From assembly GCA_016081115.2 (NCBI GenBank), contig JABTTQ020001795.1, forward strand, positions 992,001 to 1,056,000: a stretch of DNA of 64,000 nucleotides, written 5' to 3'. Of the stretch, positions 46,401 through 58,168 are shown in pieces (the stretch's first letter is position 1; every line of letters starts with the position of its first letter). The notes under the pieces were generated by a model. It was not told where the DNA came from. It made no database searches and was given only the letters and a program-made list of their open reading frames with translations. The translations under genes were made by a program, and so were the position numbers. This stretch comes from Rehmannia glutinosa. Its lineage: Eukaryota > Streptophyta > Magnoliopsida > Lamiales > Orobanchaceae.

Positions 46401-47933
46401 ACACATTCCCTATGTCCGTGATGATGCATTTGAAGCAACATTCCCCTTCTCACTAGAGCTGCCTGATCTGGATGAAGAGTCAGCTAGAGATCAGAGATGT
46501 TTCCACAAACCTTATCCAGTCATTCCCACAGATACCATCGTCCCAGCAAATTTTGATTTTGATGTTGCTTGGCCGCCAGCTGAGACAGAGGTGATAGCTG
46601 AGGTTCGAGAGGTCTTCAAGGCAATCTTTGCAGGGATTGGAAAGATGGAAAGGCACCAGGCCTCATTGGATATGCGGCTGGATAACAGAGATGCTAATCT
46701 TACGGCCGATCTGCATGGAATCATAGTCAGGATCCGGGAATGGTGGCAACAGCAGCAAACAATGCGTGTAGAACAAGTCAGATACTTCAAAGCATTGTAT
46801 AATAAGATGCTGATCTGGAGCGCCGATAATGCTGATATGAAGAAAATGATGCAAGAAAATATTGACAGGATGCATGCGTCTCATACCACCGAAATGGAAC
46901 TGCTGCGAGAATTTCATGGAAAAGAACTTCTGCGCGTAGAGGAGAATATGAATGAAAAATTCAGCCTTCTTATGGCTGAAATGAAGTTGGTGACAGCCGA
47001 ATCAAAAGTCACCAGCTCAGAATTTCGGACAGCATACTCTGCAGCAGAATCCAAGCAAAACTCAGCTATTAGCCGCCTAGATTTCATGTTTGCTGGCATG
47101 TTCCCAGGGGTTCCTCTCTCCTTTGATGATGCCAAAAAGGGGGAAGAGGAATACCTAAAGACGTTGAAAGAATCGTCAGCTGAGAAGAAGGACGCAACTG
47201 TTGAGAAGCAGAAGAAAGAAAAGGGAAAATCAATTGAGGGGGAAGGTTCGAAAGACATGACTTTAATGGTTGCTAGAACCACTCCAACACTCTGTTGTGC
47301 CCATGTCTGAGAAAAGGAAAATAGTAGAAGCAGAGATGAAGGAGATTGAAAGAAAAATGAACAATACGGAGGCATTCCGGCAGGAAGAGACACAGATGCC
47401 ATTTTAGACGTCGGAACCGAGCCTAGATCAGTTGATGAATTCAAAACGCTCGCATCCAAGGGATACTTCGAAGGCATGACCATGGCCCAAGCCTGGGACT
47501 TGTATTGGGAAAAAGGGTTCAAGCTGTGCGAAGAAGCGACAGCAAACAGACTCAGTCATAAGCTTAGATCACTCTCTGGTCACACTTTGGAAAAGAAGAA
47601 GGCCCCAGTACAATACACACCCAGAGGAAGAGATAGAAGCAGTGGAGGAAAAGGTTTAGACCTCTACCCAAAAACATCGAATACATAGATCCAGGGAAGA
47701 AAGGAGGGATCTATTGGGCTGGGTATGACGAAGTAGCCAACATGGACGTGACAAGGAAGAATGTTGATTATGTAAAAAGGATTGAAGAAGAAAATAAAAG
47801 ACAAACTCAGCTGTGGGAAGAAAGACAAGAAAGAAGAAGAAAAGATGAACCTGCCAGAAGAGCCTACGAGAAAAAAAAAAGTGAAGAAGAAAAGAAAGAA
47901 AAGAGAGAAAGAGACGACATAGGATTTGAATAG
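43409..47933 (+). pseudogene. Element A ORF3 (accessory gene between pol and 3' LTR)
   Basis: Starts MATTYDFAKLGKQIHTGSTV. Residues 1-168 are an intact globular-looking domain ending near GSFNQLYKT; a shift at about 43910 and a stop after VKGVPL follow. Then come a Lys/Pro-rich linker (44122-44530), an acidic part (44685-45596, with ESPVDRTVSPPATDVAEGEM and a DDDDD/EEEEEEE run), further acidic sequence (45814-46320), a long alpha-helical block (46591-47310), NIEYIDPGKKGG and a basic coiled coil to 47933. About 1,450 codons if unbroken. The position is that of the env-like gene of SIRE elements, but I see no signal peptide, transmembrane helix or glycosylation-rich ectodomain, so I do not call it an envelope. 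Function unknown. Confidence 0.7.
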
Positions 47934-48259
47934 GTCAAGAGGAAAGAAGGAGACAGCGAAGGCGATGAAGTGTCGTTGTCCACCCCTTCATGTATTTTAC
48001 TATTGTAAATGCATATGTATGTAAGTCTTTTGTACATTGTATAATAATCTCAAATTTCTATATTTTTGCATAGATATAGAATACTATGTTTGCTCTGATA
48101 CACTTTGTACACAGCTGTGTAAAGGACAAGAATGTTATGATCAATAAAAAGATCAATTCTACGCATACATTCTCTGTTTCTACATTGTCTGTATGTATCT
48201 TTGCTATTTACATTTTGAATGTATGTTTTAAGTTTTGGTATCATCAAAAAGGGGGAAAT
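47934..48259 (+). other. Element A 3' untranslated region and polypurine tract
   Basis: Ends AAAAAGGGGGAAAT (48246-48259) abutting the LTR. No gene. Confidence 0.85.
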
Positions 48260-49813
48260 TGTTGGGAAATTTGTTTATTAGATTTTGATGAATGCCATGT
48301 AAAACTTAGATTAGAAAGTTGGCACCCCATTTTCCTTGTAAATTACATTGTAATAGACAGGGCTATACAAGCTGAGTCGAGTCAGCTACGCCTGGATATG
48401 CAAGAAGTCAACTGAAGGCTAAAATGAAGACTCCGCTGTGAAGCAGCTGAGTATGGCAAGAAGGAGAAGTCAAGAACCCGCCTGAAGGAGTATCAATTTG
48501 GATCTGTTTGTGTGAAGTGTCAGTCAAGTCAACTCAAGAAGCCAAGTCAAGTTGAAGTGATAGATGAGTCTTTCAATCATTGGAGTAGACTCAAGTCACC
48601 TGGGGAAAAAGGCAGTCAAGTCAAGACAACTGAAAAGAATCCGTTGCACAGAAGTCAAGAATATTACCTAAACAAGTAATATTTTCATGTTGTCATGTCT
48701 TAAAGTGCTCAGTCCCAGAAGTGTGCAAAAGGAATAAACCAATGGGAAGCACTGCACCTTGTGTCAGAACCTGGAAGGCTGCAAGACATTTAATCCGAGG
48801 AAATGTCAACATCAAGGACTGCAACAAGACAAGCCAACGAACACAAGTGACTTTTGAAAATCAGCCTATCTATTCAACGGGCAGATTTTTGAAAGTTCAC
48901 TATAAAAGGCTTAGGAATCACTTTGAGAGAAGGTTACCTGAACCACGAACATTCAAGCTAACATTCGAACTGTAACCTGCAAAATATTCTCAAGTTATTC
49001 AAGCAAATCCTCAAGCCTAAACTTCGAAGGAAATCGATCCAACACCAAGATGTGAAGGAAAGACAACTTCAAACTGTTGAAGAGGAAACTTTTGAAGAAT
49101 CAAAAGGGGTCTACATTCCAAGTAGGATTGTAGAAAGGTTCAAGTTCGAACCAGTCTCAAGTTATTGGAGGGCTTCCTGATCAAATCCAAGAAGCTTGAG
49201 CAAGTGAGTCAAGTAGCAAAGCGGCACCCGCCCGTGAAGAAGCTGAATCGGACGAGAAGCACCTGTGTGACCAAGGCATCTCGGATCGAGTCCCAAAGGA
49301 TCAAGTCACCGTGTGTGATCAAGACTTGTATCGGGTGATAACCACTTTGTACTACGATCAATACTTAGTGGATTCCTCCAGGAGTTGGAGAAGAGAGGAG
49401 TAGAAGAATTACCCCATCTTCGAACCTCTACAAAAATTATTGTGTCATTTACATTTCAGCATTTTATTTCTGCATATTACTTTATATTTGCTGATAATTT
49501 TCATTCCAACTGATAATTAACAAAGTGTTAAAACCAAGTGTTAAAACAAACTTAAACCAAATTTAAGGGTGTTAAGTCTTCATTGAAAATCTCATCACGC
49601 CAAGTTAAGGTTTAGACTAAGCAGTGAGTTATTCTATCAACAAACTCAATCAGTGCGTTGAGTAGCTAACTCTTTGGTTAACTAACTTAGCTGTCCCTCA
49701 AGGACTTAGCTGTGTATTTAACTCTGTATTGTTTTAAAAGGACTAAAATCGAAAAGTTGGTAAGGTTTATTCAACCCCCTTCTAAACCTTACTCACACCC
49801 CTTGGGACCTACA
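48260..49813 (+). repeat. 3' LTR of element A
   Basis: 1554 bp, TGTTGGG...CCTACA. TATAAAAGGCTTAGG near 48901. Differs from the 5' LTR almost only at CAG/CTG positions. Confidence 0.9.
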
Positions 49814-51306
49814 CACCTGGACGCAAGACCATTGGGAACAAATGGATTCTTAAGGTCAAGCACAAGACAGATGGGTCAATCGACAAGTATAAAGCTCGTC
49901 TTGTGGCAAAGGGCTATACTCAAAGAGATGGTGTAGACTACGAAGAGATATTCTCCCCGGTGGTGAGGTTTGCCTCAATTCGTCTTATTTTGGCCATTGT
50001 CGCCCAGCTTGATCTGGAATTATTCCAGATGGATGTGAAGACAACATTTCTCAATGGAGAACTGGATGAAGAGATCTTTATGGATCAACCTAAAGGGTTT
50101 CAGCAGAAGGGACAAGAGCGCAAAGTATGTCATTTAAAGCGTTCCATTTATGGACTGAAACAATCATCCAGACAGTGGTACTATCAATTCATCGAACTAT
50201 CACCTCGATAGGCTTTACGATGATCGAAGAAGAGCACTGTGTGTATGTCAAGAGAAGTGGGAGAAAATTCTTGATTACTCATTGTATGTGGACGATATTT
50301 TATTGGCTAGAAATGACATGGAGATGATTGTCGCCACACAAGAGTGGTTGTCCTCTACATTTGAGATAAAGGGCATGGGAGAAGCATAATACATACTTGG
50401 TGTTAGGATACACCGAGATCATTCTAGGAATTGAGTTTATCTCAACAGACTTGCATCAATAGGATTCTAGAACGGTTTCGTATGGATAATGCTAAACCTG
50501 TTGACACACCCATGGAAACAACTTGCGTTCTCAGCAAAGATTTATGCGCAAAAACAGATGAAGAAAATGAATGCATGGCTAAAGTGACATATGCAGATGC
50601 GACCGGGAGTCTGATGTACGCAATGATGCGTACCCGACCAGACCTATGTTTTGTAGTTGGGATGGTGAGCAGATATCAAAGTAATCCTAGACGCGCTCAT
50701 TGGGCTACAGTCAAGAGGATACTTAGATATTTGAAATGGACAAGTGATTTTGCTTTATGCTATCATGGGGGTAGTTTAAATTTGGTAGGTTACAGCGATG
50801 CCGATGGATCAGTGGATAGAAATGAATGCAAATCCACATCGGGATATTCATTCATATTGGGAGGTGCTTCTATCACTTGGTGTAGTTAGAAAAAACCTTG
50901 TATATCTTTATCCACCATGGAAGCCGAATATGTTGCTTGTACATCAGTAGTCCAAGAGGCAATCTGGTTGAGAAGATTTCTTCAGATTCTGCGCATTACA
51001 ACGCATGTTGATGATGCAGTTGTTGTCTATTGTGACAATATGTCTGCACTAGCATATGCTAAGAATTCCAAGTACCACGGGAGGACCAAGATGAGATCAT
51101 ACTTGATCGAAATGGAGTGCATCCAAGAGGCAATCTGGTTGAGAAGATTTCTTCAGAGTCTGCGCATTACAACGCATATTGATGATGCAGTTGTTGTCTA
51201 TTGTGACAACACGTCTGCACTAGCATATGCTAAGAATTCCAAGTACCACGGGAGGACCAAGATGAGATCATACTTGATCGAAATGGAGTGCATCCAAACT
51301 TCATAA
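49814..51306 (+). pseudogene. Copia C pol, part 2 (RT and RNase H)
   Basis: Picks up where 22057 stops: PGRKTIGNKWILKVKHKTDG, then YKARLVAKGYTQRDGVDYEE, LFQMDVKTTFLNGELDEEIF, and YVDDILLAR near 50285. Frameshifts at about 50200 and 50390. RNase H is open at 50431-50889 (GYSDADGSVDRNECKSTSGY) and again from 50917 with STMEAEYVA. The last 171 bp before the end are tandemly duplicated in frame. Confidence 0.85.
50951..51297 (+). repeat. In-frame 171-bp tandem duplication in copia C RNase H
   Basis: TCCAAGAGGCAATCTGGTTG starts at 50951 and again at 51122, with near-identical sequence in between. Period 171 bp = 57 codons, so the reading frame is kept. Protein copies differ at three positions (Ile/Ser, Val/Ile, Met/Thr). 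Confidence 0.9.
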
Positions 51307-52163
51307 AAGTCTGTTTGTAGCCTAGTGTGAGAATTATTAGAAGACGTTGTGGGGACCGACTTCTGTAATGCACAGGTCAGGCACTGGATGAGCAACTGGA
51401 CTAAAACCCGTATGATGTTTATAGCGTGACATGTCTGAATTGCGTGGGAGCTCGATCATAGCATGTATTCATACTACATGTGCTTTGCGACGACCTTGTA
51501 AGACGAGTGACTGAATGGATCCTTGCTTCGTCACAGTATGAGCTCTTACCGTGTTTATTAGTGCCCTTTGGGACTCTGGACTTTGTCATGACGTATAAGT
51601 TTGATGATGCTACTTTAGCATGTGTCAAATTTCCAAGATTGGTTCGGTCTGTCGGAGCATGACTAGGAAAGCTGTGAAGACCAAGACATAAGAGGCCTAA
51701 GAAATACTAAGTTGGTAACGCACTATGTTCTATGGCTCATAGGCCGGTCGACTAAGTCGAATAGAGGTTTGACATAGTCATGAGCATAGATACATATTAG
51801 GAGGTCAAGCATGCTCTATCTATTGAGGGGTCATAAATGCTTGGTTTGGTGCGACCACATAGTTTGGGGTACATAGCGAGTCTCCTGAGTTGTAGAGTTA
51901 TGTTAGTTGGGTGATTACCTAATATAACTCTCCTCATTTGTTCATTTTCGCTCTCGCTTGGTCGCACACCTTATTCCCTGTATGAATGAAGGTACATGAG
52001 ATGAGAATTATGGGAATGTGGTATGAAAGATTCGGATCAGATATGTATAAGTGGGAGAAAAAAATAAAACAAAAATAACCAAAGAAATCGATTTTTTTTC
52101 CAAACAATTTACTTCCTATCTAATACGGAATGCGCAATATTCGATAATTAAGAATATGGATAA
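51307..52163 (+). other. Copia C 3' non-coding region
   Basis: No frame beyond about 60 codons. AAGTGGGAGAAAAAAA near 52048 is a polypurine-tract candidate, although it lies about 850 bp (about 150 bp without the MITE) before the LTR start I assigned. Confidence 0.5.
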
Positions 52164-52173
52164 TTTTATGCAA

Positions 52174-52876
52174 GGGAGAATTTCATATTAGGGTCCAAAT
52201 TTAAGAAAATCTATTACTTCAAGACCCAAAATTTCAATCTTCTCAAATCAAGACCCAATTTTTATTTTTTTCTCAAATTGGGACCTCTCTCAAATTTTGA
52301 GTTCTCACTTCAAGACCCAAAAGTTCAACATTTTCAAATCAAGACCCAATTTTTATTTTTTTTTCTCAAATTCGGGCCCTCCCCCAAATTTTTGGCTCGC
52401 ACTTCAGGTTTTAAAATTTAACAAAAAGCGAAATATTAGTGTAATCTATCACGTCAGCCACAAACATTATTTTTCTTTCTCTTTTTGTTTTTTCGCTCAT
52501 TCTTTTTATAATTGAATTTTACAGGTTGAAACAAATATCGATTAGGAAAAAAGGAATGAGCGAAAAAATGAAAAGAGAAAGAAAAACAATTTTTGTAGCT
52601 GGCGTGATAGATTAAATTAATATTTCTCTTTTTGTTAATTCTAAACCTGAAGTAGAACCCTAAATTTGGGAGAGGATCCGATTTGAGGGAAAAATAAAAA
52701 TCAGGTCTTAATTTGAGAAGGTTGAAACTTTGGGTCTTGAAGTGAGAACCCAAAATTTGAGGGAGGGCCAAATTTGAGAAAAAAATAAAAATTGGTTCTT
52801 AATTTGAGAAGGTTGAAATTTTGGGTCTTGAAGTGATAGATTTTCTTAAATTTGGACCCTATTATAAAATTCTCCC
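52174..52876. mobile_element. MITE with perfect 10-bp target duplication
   Basis: Ends GGGAGAATTTCATATTAGGG and the inverse CCCTATTATAAAATTCTCCC. Flanked by TTTTATGCAA on both sides (52164-52173 and 52877-52886). Each ~150-200 bp arm contains two near-copies of a CTTCAAGACCCAAAA...CTCAAATCAAGACCC block. 703 bp, Mutator-type duplication length, non-coding. Confidence 0.85.
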
Positions 52877-52900
52877 TTTTATGCAAGGGTTATTAGAATA

Positions 52901-53392
52901 TGTTGGAAAATTGCATCTATATCTTCTAAGTTATCAAAGATTGTGCCAAGTCAAAGAGATCTTTAATTGATTAGCATGCATCTTTGGATTGCATCTAATA
53001 TGGTAGGATTTGATTATGGCAGGGATTGAGATATCTTACAATTATAAGATGATCTCTCCCTCATTCCAAAACACACGTTAATCCTCACAGAAAAGATATC
53101 TCATACATAGAATTTTTCTCTCTACGTTTCTTCTTGGAGAATCACCACTTAAGGTCTCCGAGGGTTTAAGGTGTGCAACAATTGTGTGTGCTCTAGTAGT
53201 ATTCACAGCGGAGTGCCGCACAGAGAAGGACGACATATATTTAAGTGCAGTTCGAGAGGGGCTTGTAGACGAGTTACCGAGATCAAGGGCTAACAAAATG
53301 CGAACCGGTAAATTTATTCCACTACCCAATTGAAAGGTATCATCGATTCCTTATTATGTGATTATATGCAAATATTTGTTTATTTGCTTACA
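52901..53392 (+). repeat. 3' LTR of copia element C
   Basis: TGTTGGAAAATTGC...TTGCTTACA. About 85-88% identical to 5948-6442 by eye. Followed by GTTAG. Confidence 0.8.
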
Positions 53393-53397
53393 GTTAG

Positions 53398-53986
53398 ATT
53401 ACGTGTAAAAATACACGATCTAACAATACCTTCTTTCCTTATTCATATCCTGTCATCTTATTCTTTCTTATTTTTCTTAAATTCGGCTAAAAATTCTAAA
53501 CATATCCAAGAAATGTATAAAAGGGGAATTTGTTTGGGAGATTTTTGTGTGTAGTTCAAAAATGAGAGACTTGTACGGCTATTTTCTTCCAAAACTTTGA
53601 CAAACAATCACTTGCTTGGTGAAAAAAATTTGGAACGAGTTTTTTTAGAATAATTCTCATAGGCAATCGTAGCCTTAGCTTTTGACCAAAATTAATTTGA
53701 CAAAATCTTTCTTTTTTTTTTTTTGTAAAAATCAATAATGTTAAAAGCAATCCTTGTATAATTAATCAATCTCCCAGTGCAAAATTTAGCCAAAGTATCC
53801 TAAAATATGATAAACCTTTCATTCATTTTGTTACGCTGAGACTCAATGTGCGAAGAAATGAGTAGGGAAACACAAACACTGTTATACAGAATCTTTTACC
53901 ATATCACACAAGTTTAATATACAAAAAGATAAACATTTTCAGGCAAGCGAAACACTGAAATGAAAGTGAGTGTGACAAATGTTTAT
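53398..53986. other. Intergenic, no feature seen
   Basis: AT-rich single-copy-looking DNA on the right flank of copia C. The short frames on both strands show no recognisable motif. Confidence 0.4.
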
Positions 53987-54319
53987 TAGGTGTTTGCGGA
54001 TGAGCTCTCTAAAAATGTTTGGTAATTTTTTAAAAAGAACTTAAAAGCTCCCAAACTAAGATATTATGAGCTTATAAGCTCTTTTTTCCTAAAAGAAAAG
54101 TAGGGGATCCTACTGTATTTTCAAAATAAAATCTTATTTGAACCACCTCTTCACTTGTGGTCATTTCAATTTTAAAAATGTCATTACTGACATCTAATAA
54201 GCTCTTTCATTTTATTTTATCCAAATACTGTAACTAGTTACTTTTAAAATAATATCTAACATCTTATAAGATTATAGGAGCTTATAAGATCTTTCAAATA
54301 AGCTCGGTCAAACACCCTA
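53987..54319. mobile_element. MITE-like foldback, 3' of the E2 gene
   Basis: Ends TAGGTGTTTGCGGATGAGCT and AGCTCGGTCAAACACCCTA are imperfect inverse complements. Inside, TAAGCTCTTTTTT-like words recur. No clear target duplication. Confidence 0.55.
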
Positions 54320-54595
54320 TATAAAACAAATTTTATAAGCCAAGCAATCACCAGCAACCTGAAGCACATTGCTATGTAAAAGCAATACGATCCCGTACAA
54401 TGCCAAAGCAGTCAGCATAAAATTACAAATTTACACGATACAATGCAACAGTCTTCTTAAACGATATATATAGGCCGAACAGCTTAATAAGATCGAAACA
54501 GAAGCAAATCCCAATAATCTAACGGGCAAGTACTAGTCGAACAAGGCTTCCAAATGCCTGCACAGATTTACAGACAAATTTGTGCCCCACAGGGT

Positions 54596-57500
54596 TTAAT
54601 CGGCCGTCCAGCTTTGCTCCACAATTTCCCTCACTCTACGATTGTATTCTCGCTTATTCTCACTGAACATCCGAGCAGCTTCAGAATTTGCAGGAGAATT
54701 GGGATTCGGGTCGCACAGCAATGACTACAAAAAATTAACATAAAACGAAAAGCAAATCTAAGTTTGTTTAACAATGTTATATAAAAAATCAAAAGTCAGA
54801 CAGCAACCACGTTTGTTGATAACAGCATGGTACGGAGTTGATTAAACTAATATCCAATATTGAGATACTAAGAAACCATATCCCAATTACTTTGAAATAA
54901 ATTCATGTCTCCTCCGAATATGGGAGGGTTTGCAAAGTCTAAAAAAAAGTGATTACCAGCTTCTAAACGCAAAAACAACTAACTTTTCCATCAAAAAGCT
55001 GAGGCCGCGATTGGATATGAAATGAAACTCATTTTCGTTTTGCTAGAGAATTTTTTTAACCAAACATACAATTGTTTATAAAAAAATTCAGAAAATATAC
55101 TATTCTCCCACTCTCACTTTTCCTCACTTTTTCTTTTACCAATCACATCTATACATTTTTTCACAAAAAGCTAATCATTATTACACATTCTTCTACAAAT
55201 TTCACTATTCACTTACACATACATTTCTAACTACCAATCATCTCCAATCATTATTTTACTATTTTTAAATCAAATCAACTATCATCATTACTTTTTCATC
55301 TCACGTCCAATCACATTCTCAAAATTCATCTTTTTTTTCTTCCAACTTTATTTTTACCACTATTCTCTAGCAATAGGAAAATTTTCAAAATGAAAGTATA
55401 TCCAATCACGCCCTGAGAATCACATTTCCTTAGAGTTTGCAAACACCCCCTTATATGGGGTGTCACATTGTGCAGCATAAAATCTATTCATGATCCTCAA
55501 ATATTCCCCATTTGAATTGTATTGAATATGAATGGACAATATATAGTACGAAATTGGCAACTTTCTAATTTTCTTTAAAATTGTACAAGACCAAATTCTT
55601 GGCCAATCCAAGAAACACATTTTCATAAGAAATAGGGATAATTACACAAAATACCATTTACGTTCAGTCTAATTACAAAAAAAATAAAAATTACAAATAC
55701 CCTATTGATATTTGTTTTTATTTTACAAATTGCATAAACTTGGGATTTTTGCTAAGCAAATACAAACCTCAAGGGCTGCTAGTAATACCTTGAGAGGTAT
55801 TTGTAATTTCGAAAGATAACTGGGGTTTTTTGTAATTAGGCTAAAGCGGTAGTTTTTGTCATTAACATTATTTTTTATGGTAAATTACAAAAAAGACACT
55901 GAGGTTTTGGCTAATTACAAAAAAATCCAGCGATGTTTCAAAATTACAAAAGCTCCATCAGGTTTGATTTTGTGTTAAATTTAAGGGGCTAATGTAATAT
56001 TTCTATAAATATTAGAAGGGGTTTTTGAAATGTTTTTTTCCTTATGAAGGGGGAAAATGTAAGATGGCATCAAACCTCAAGGGTTTTTTGTAATTTTTAA
56101 AAATGTTTGGATTTTTTTGTAATTAGCTCAAACCTCGGGTTTTCTGTAATTATCCCTAAAAAGTATTGTCTTTCTTAGTCCATGTACATACTACTATTTT
56201 AAATTTCTGCTTCCTATACAGCCCAAAATGATCCAAAGAAGCAAAGCATCCTTGTAGAAAGAGGCACAAAGCATAATAACCTCATTGTGGTTCTTACAGT
56301 ATCATGCATTATATAAGCACAATAAAAATATTGCAGACTATGTACCCGGTGAATTTATCAGCTATAGCAGATTTTGTCAACTTAACACGCAAAAGTTAGC
56401 GGAGGAATTAGGGGAATTTGAAATTTGCACAAATGGCGCTACTGAAGGAAGACATGGCGCACAAAAAAATTAACATAAAGGTGACATAGTTAAGCAGAAA
56501 TTTTTTCTTAACACATGACACTAAAATCAGACTCGAAGCGACTCAGGTACATAATTTGCAGCTTTCGTTCTTGTTTCCTTACCAATAGGAGTCCACAAAA
56601 TATGAATACTTGGCAAGAAACAAAATGGGATATTTCGAAATTTTAGGCATAATTGGATTTAAAAAACAGGGTGTATCGGTTTTTCTACTTAATCCACAAT
56701 GGGTTATTGTATTGATTTCTTAGTACCTGAACTGTAAGCATTTTGCCGGTTTGGTACCTCACATTTGCGATTAACCAAATTCAGTACCCAAATTTCATGG
56801 ATTTGATAAATTGGTACCTATTTCAACTTGAAAAGACGAGAAAGCTCCCATGGAAACTAAAATTGGTCAAGTTGTGGTGGCTTTTTCGTCTTTTCAAGCT
56901 GAAATAGGTACCAATTTATCAAATCCATGAATCTGAGTACTGAATTGGTCAGTCGCAAATGTGAGGTACCAAACCGTCAAAGTGTCTGGTTTAGGTACTA
57001 AAAAACCAATAACCCATCCATCATCCACTACTATTGAAAAGTATGGTGCAAATCATAGTAACAAATCTTGGATTCGGGAATAATTCGTTAGCCCTTAAAA
57101 TTCGTATCTCGGGTATTATTCGGGATATTTCGTGAATAATTCGACAAAATCTCAGTTATACGACAAAATTCGTCTGTATAATACGTGATTAATTCGGGAA
57201 TATATCGATATAAATATTTAATAATTCTATAGAAAATTATACATTTTAGTGGGAAGGTTCTCAACAAATTATTTGTACAAGTTATATTAGTTAATAAAAG
57301 TGTATTTAAAATTAAAAAATAAATTAAAATAGTATAATTTTGTTAAAATGGGAAAAAATCGGGAATAAACCGCTTTATTAACGAAAAAGTTCGGGATATT
57401 TTGTCACATTATTATTTTTAAAAGATATATACGGAATTTTAACGTCGTATGAAAATATCGTGTTTTATTCGAGTATTTTTCAAAAAATCGGAGAATTTTG

Positions 57501-58132
57501 TTACTATGGTGCAAATGCAGGCTTTATAGTAAACCTGAATGAGTCCCATAACCAGCATTAATGCAAATACCATGCAAGAAACCACACGTAGGCGTAACAT
57601 GTTAACGACCGAATTATAATCCAAGTCGAACTAGGATGTTTGGCGAACTTAGATGGGAAAAATATGTTGCAATCTTATTTCTTTATGCTTAGCGTGCTAG
57701 CAAACTTTAATGCAGTACATGCATGACATAGTACCAAGGCTTCAGTTTGAATATTAATGATTTTCCTATGATATTTATCTTCAATCTTTTCCTGAAAGAA
57801 TTGACTTTTAAAACTATAATAGCAGGAAAAAAATTGCAAACAACTTGAGGGCATTATACAAAATCAAGAAAGCAATTTTGTATCATCATGGTATTTCAGA
57901 AATTCAAGAGGATGCAGGAACTTCGAGAATTTCTTACATTTTAATTAGGTGTGGCAATCCCTGACACGACACGAAAACATGCCACGAACCCGGTCTGAAG
58001 TTACTCAGAGAAACACAAACATGACAGCAGGGACGGATCCATGATTTTTTTACAATGGGGGCACAATGTAAATATAATTATAACCTATGTCAAGAATAAT
58101 TAGCACGGGCATACTTTATTTTATTAACTTAG

Positions 58133-58168
<36 letters not shown>

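Larger units (their letters stand above)
22058..49813 (+). mobile_element. SIRE-like Ty1/copia retrotransposon A, with ORF3
   Basis: Inserted in copia C RT; target duplication CATCT (22053-22057) / CACCT (49814-49818), one mismatch. Its 5' LTR is split by element B (22058-22644 and 36677-37656). Internal order is PBS, gag, integrase, RT-RNase H, promoter-like leader, ORF3, polypurine tract, 3' LTR. A genuine copy would be about 13.7 kb without B. The two LTRs are nearly identical apart from CAG/CTG sites. The protease is deleted and the frame has several stops, so A is not autonomous as read. Confidence 0.9.
5948..53392 (+). mobile_element. Ty1/copia retrotransposon C, disrupted by nested insertions
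   Basis: The two LTRs (5948-6442 and 52901-53392) are about 85-88% identical by eye. The first is followed directly by a tRNA-iMet primer-binding site, and both end TTACA. Possible target duplication ATTAG (5943-5947) / GTTAG (53393-53397). The coding pieces at 20720-22057 and 49814-51306 are in copia order (integrase, then RT, then RNase H) and join in sense across element A. The gag and protease have been lost through a deletion between C's leader and element D. With nested elements removed, C would be only a few kb. The 5' limits of its LTRs are uncertain, because weak similarity seems to extend slightly further upstream. Confidence 0.8.

Noticed and set aside
46914..47522. Minus-strand 202-codon frame
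   Set aside because: Shadow of the helical ORF3 block on the plus strand; no motif of its own.
43409..47933. Calling ORF3 a viral-type envelope gene
   Set aside because: Only the position supports this. I see no signal peptide, transmembrane helix or fusion-peptide-like segment.
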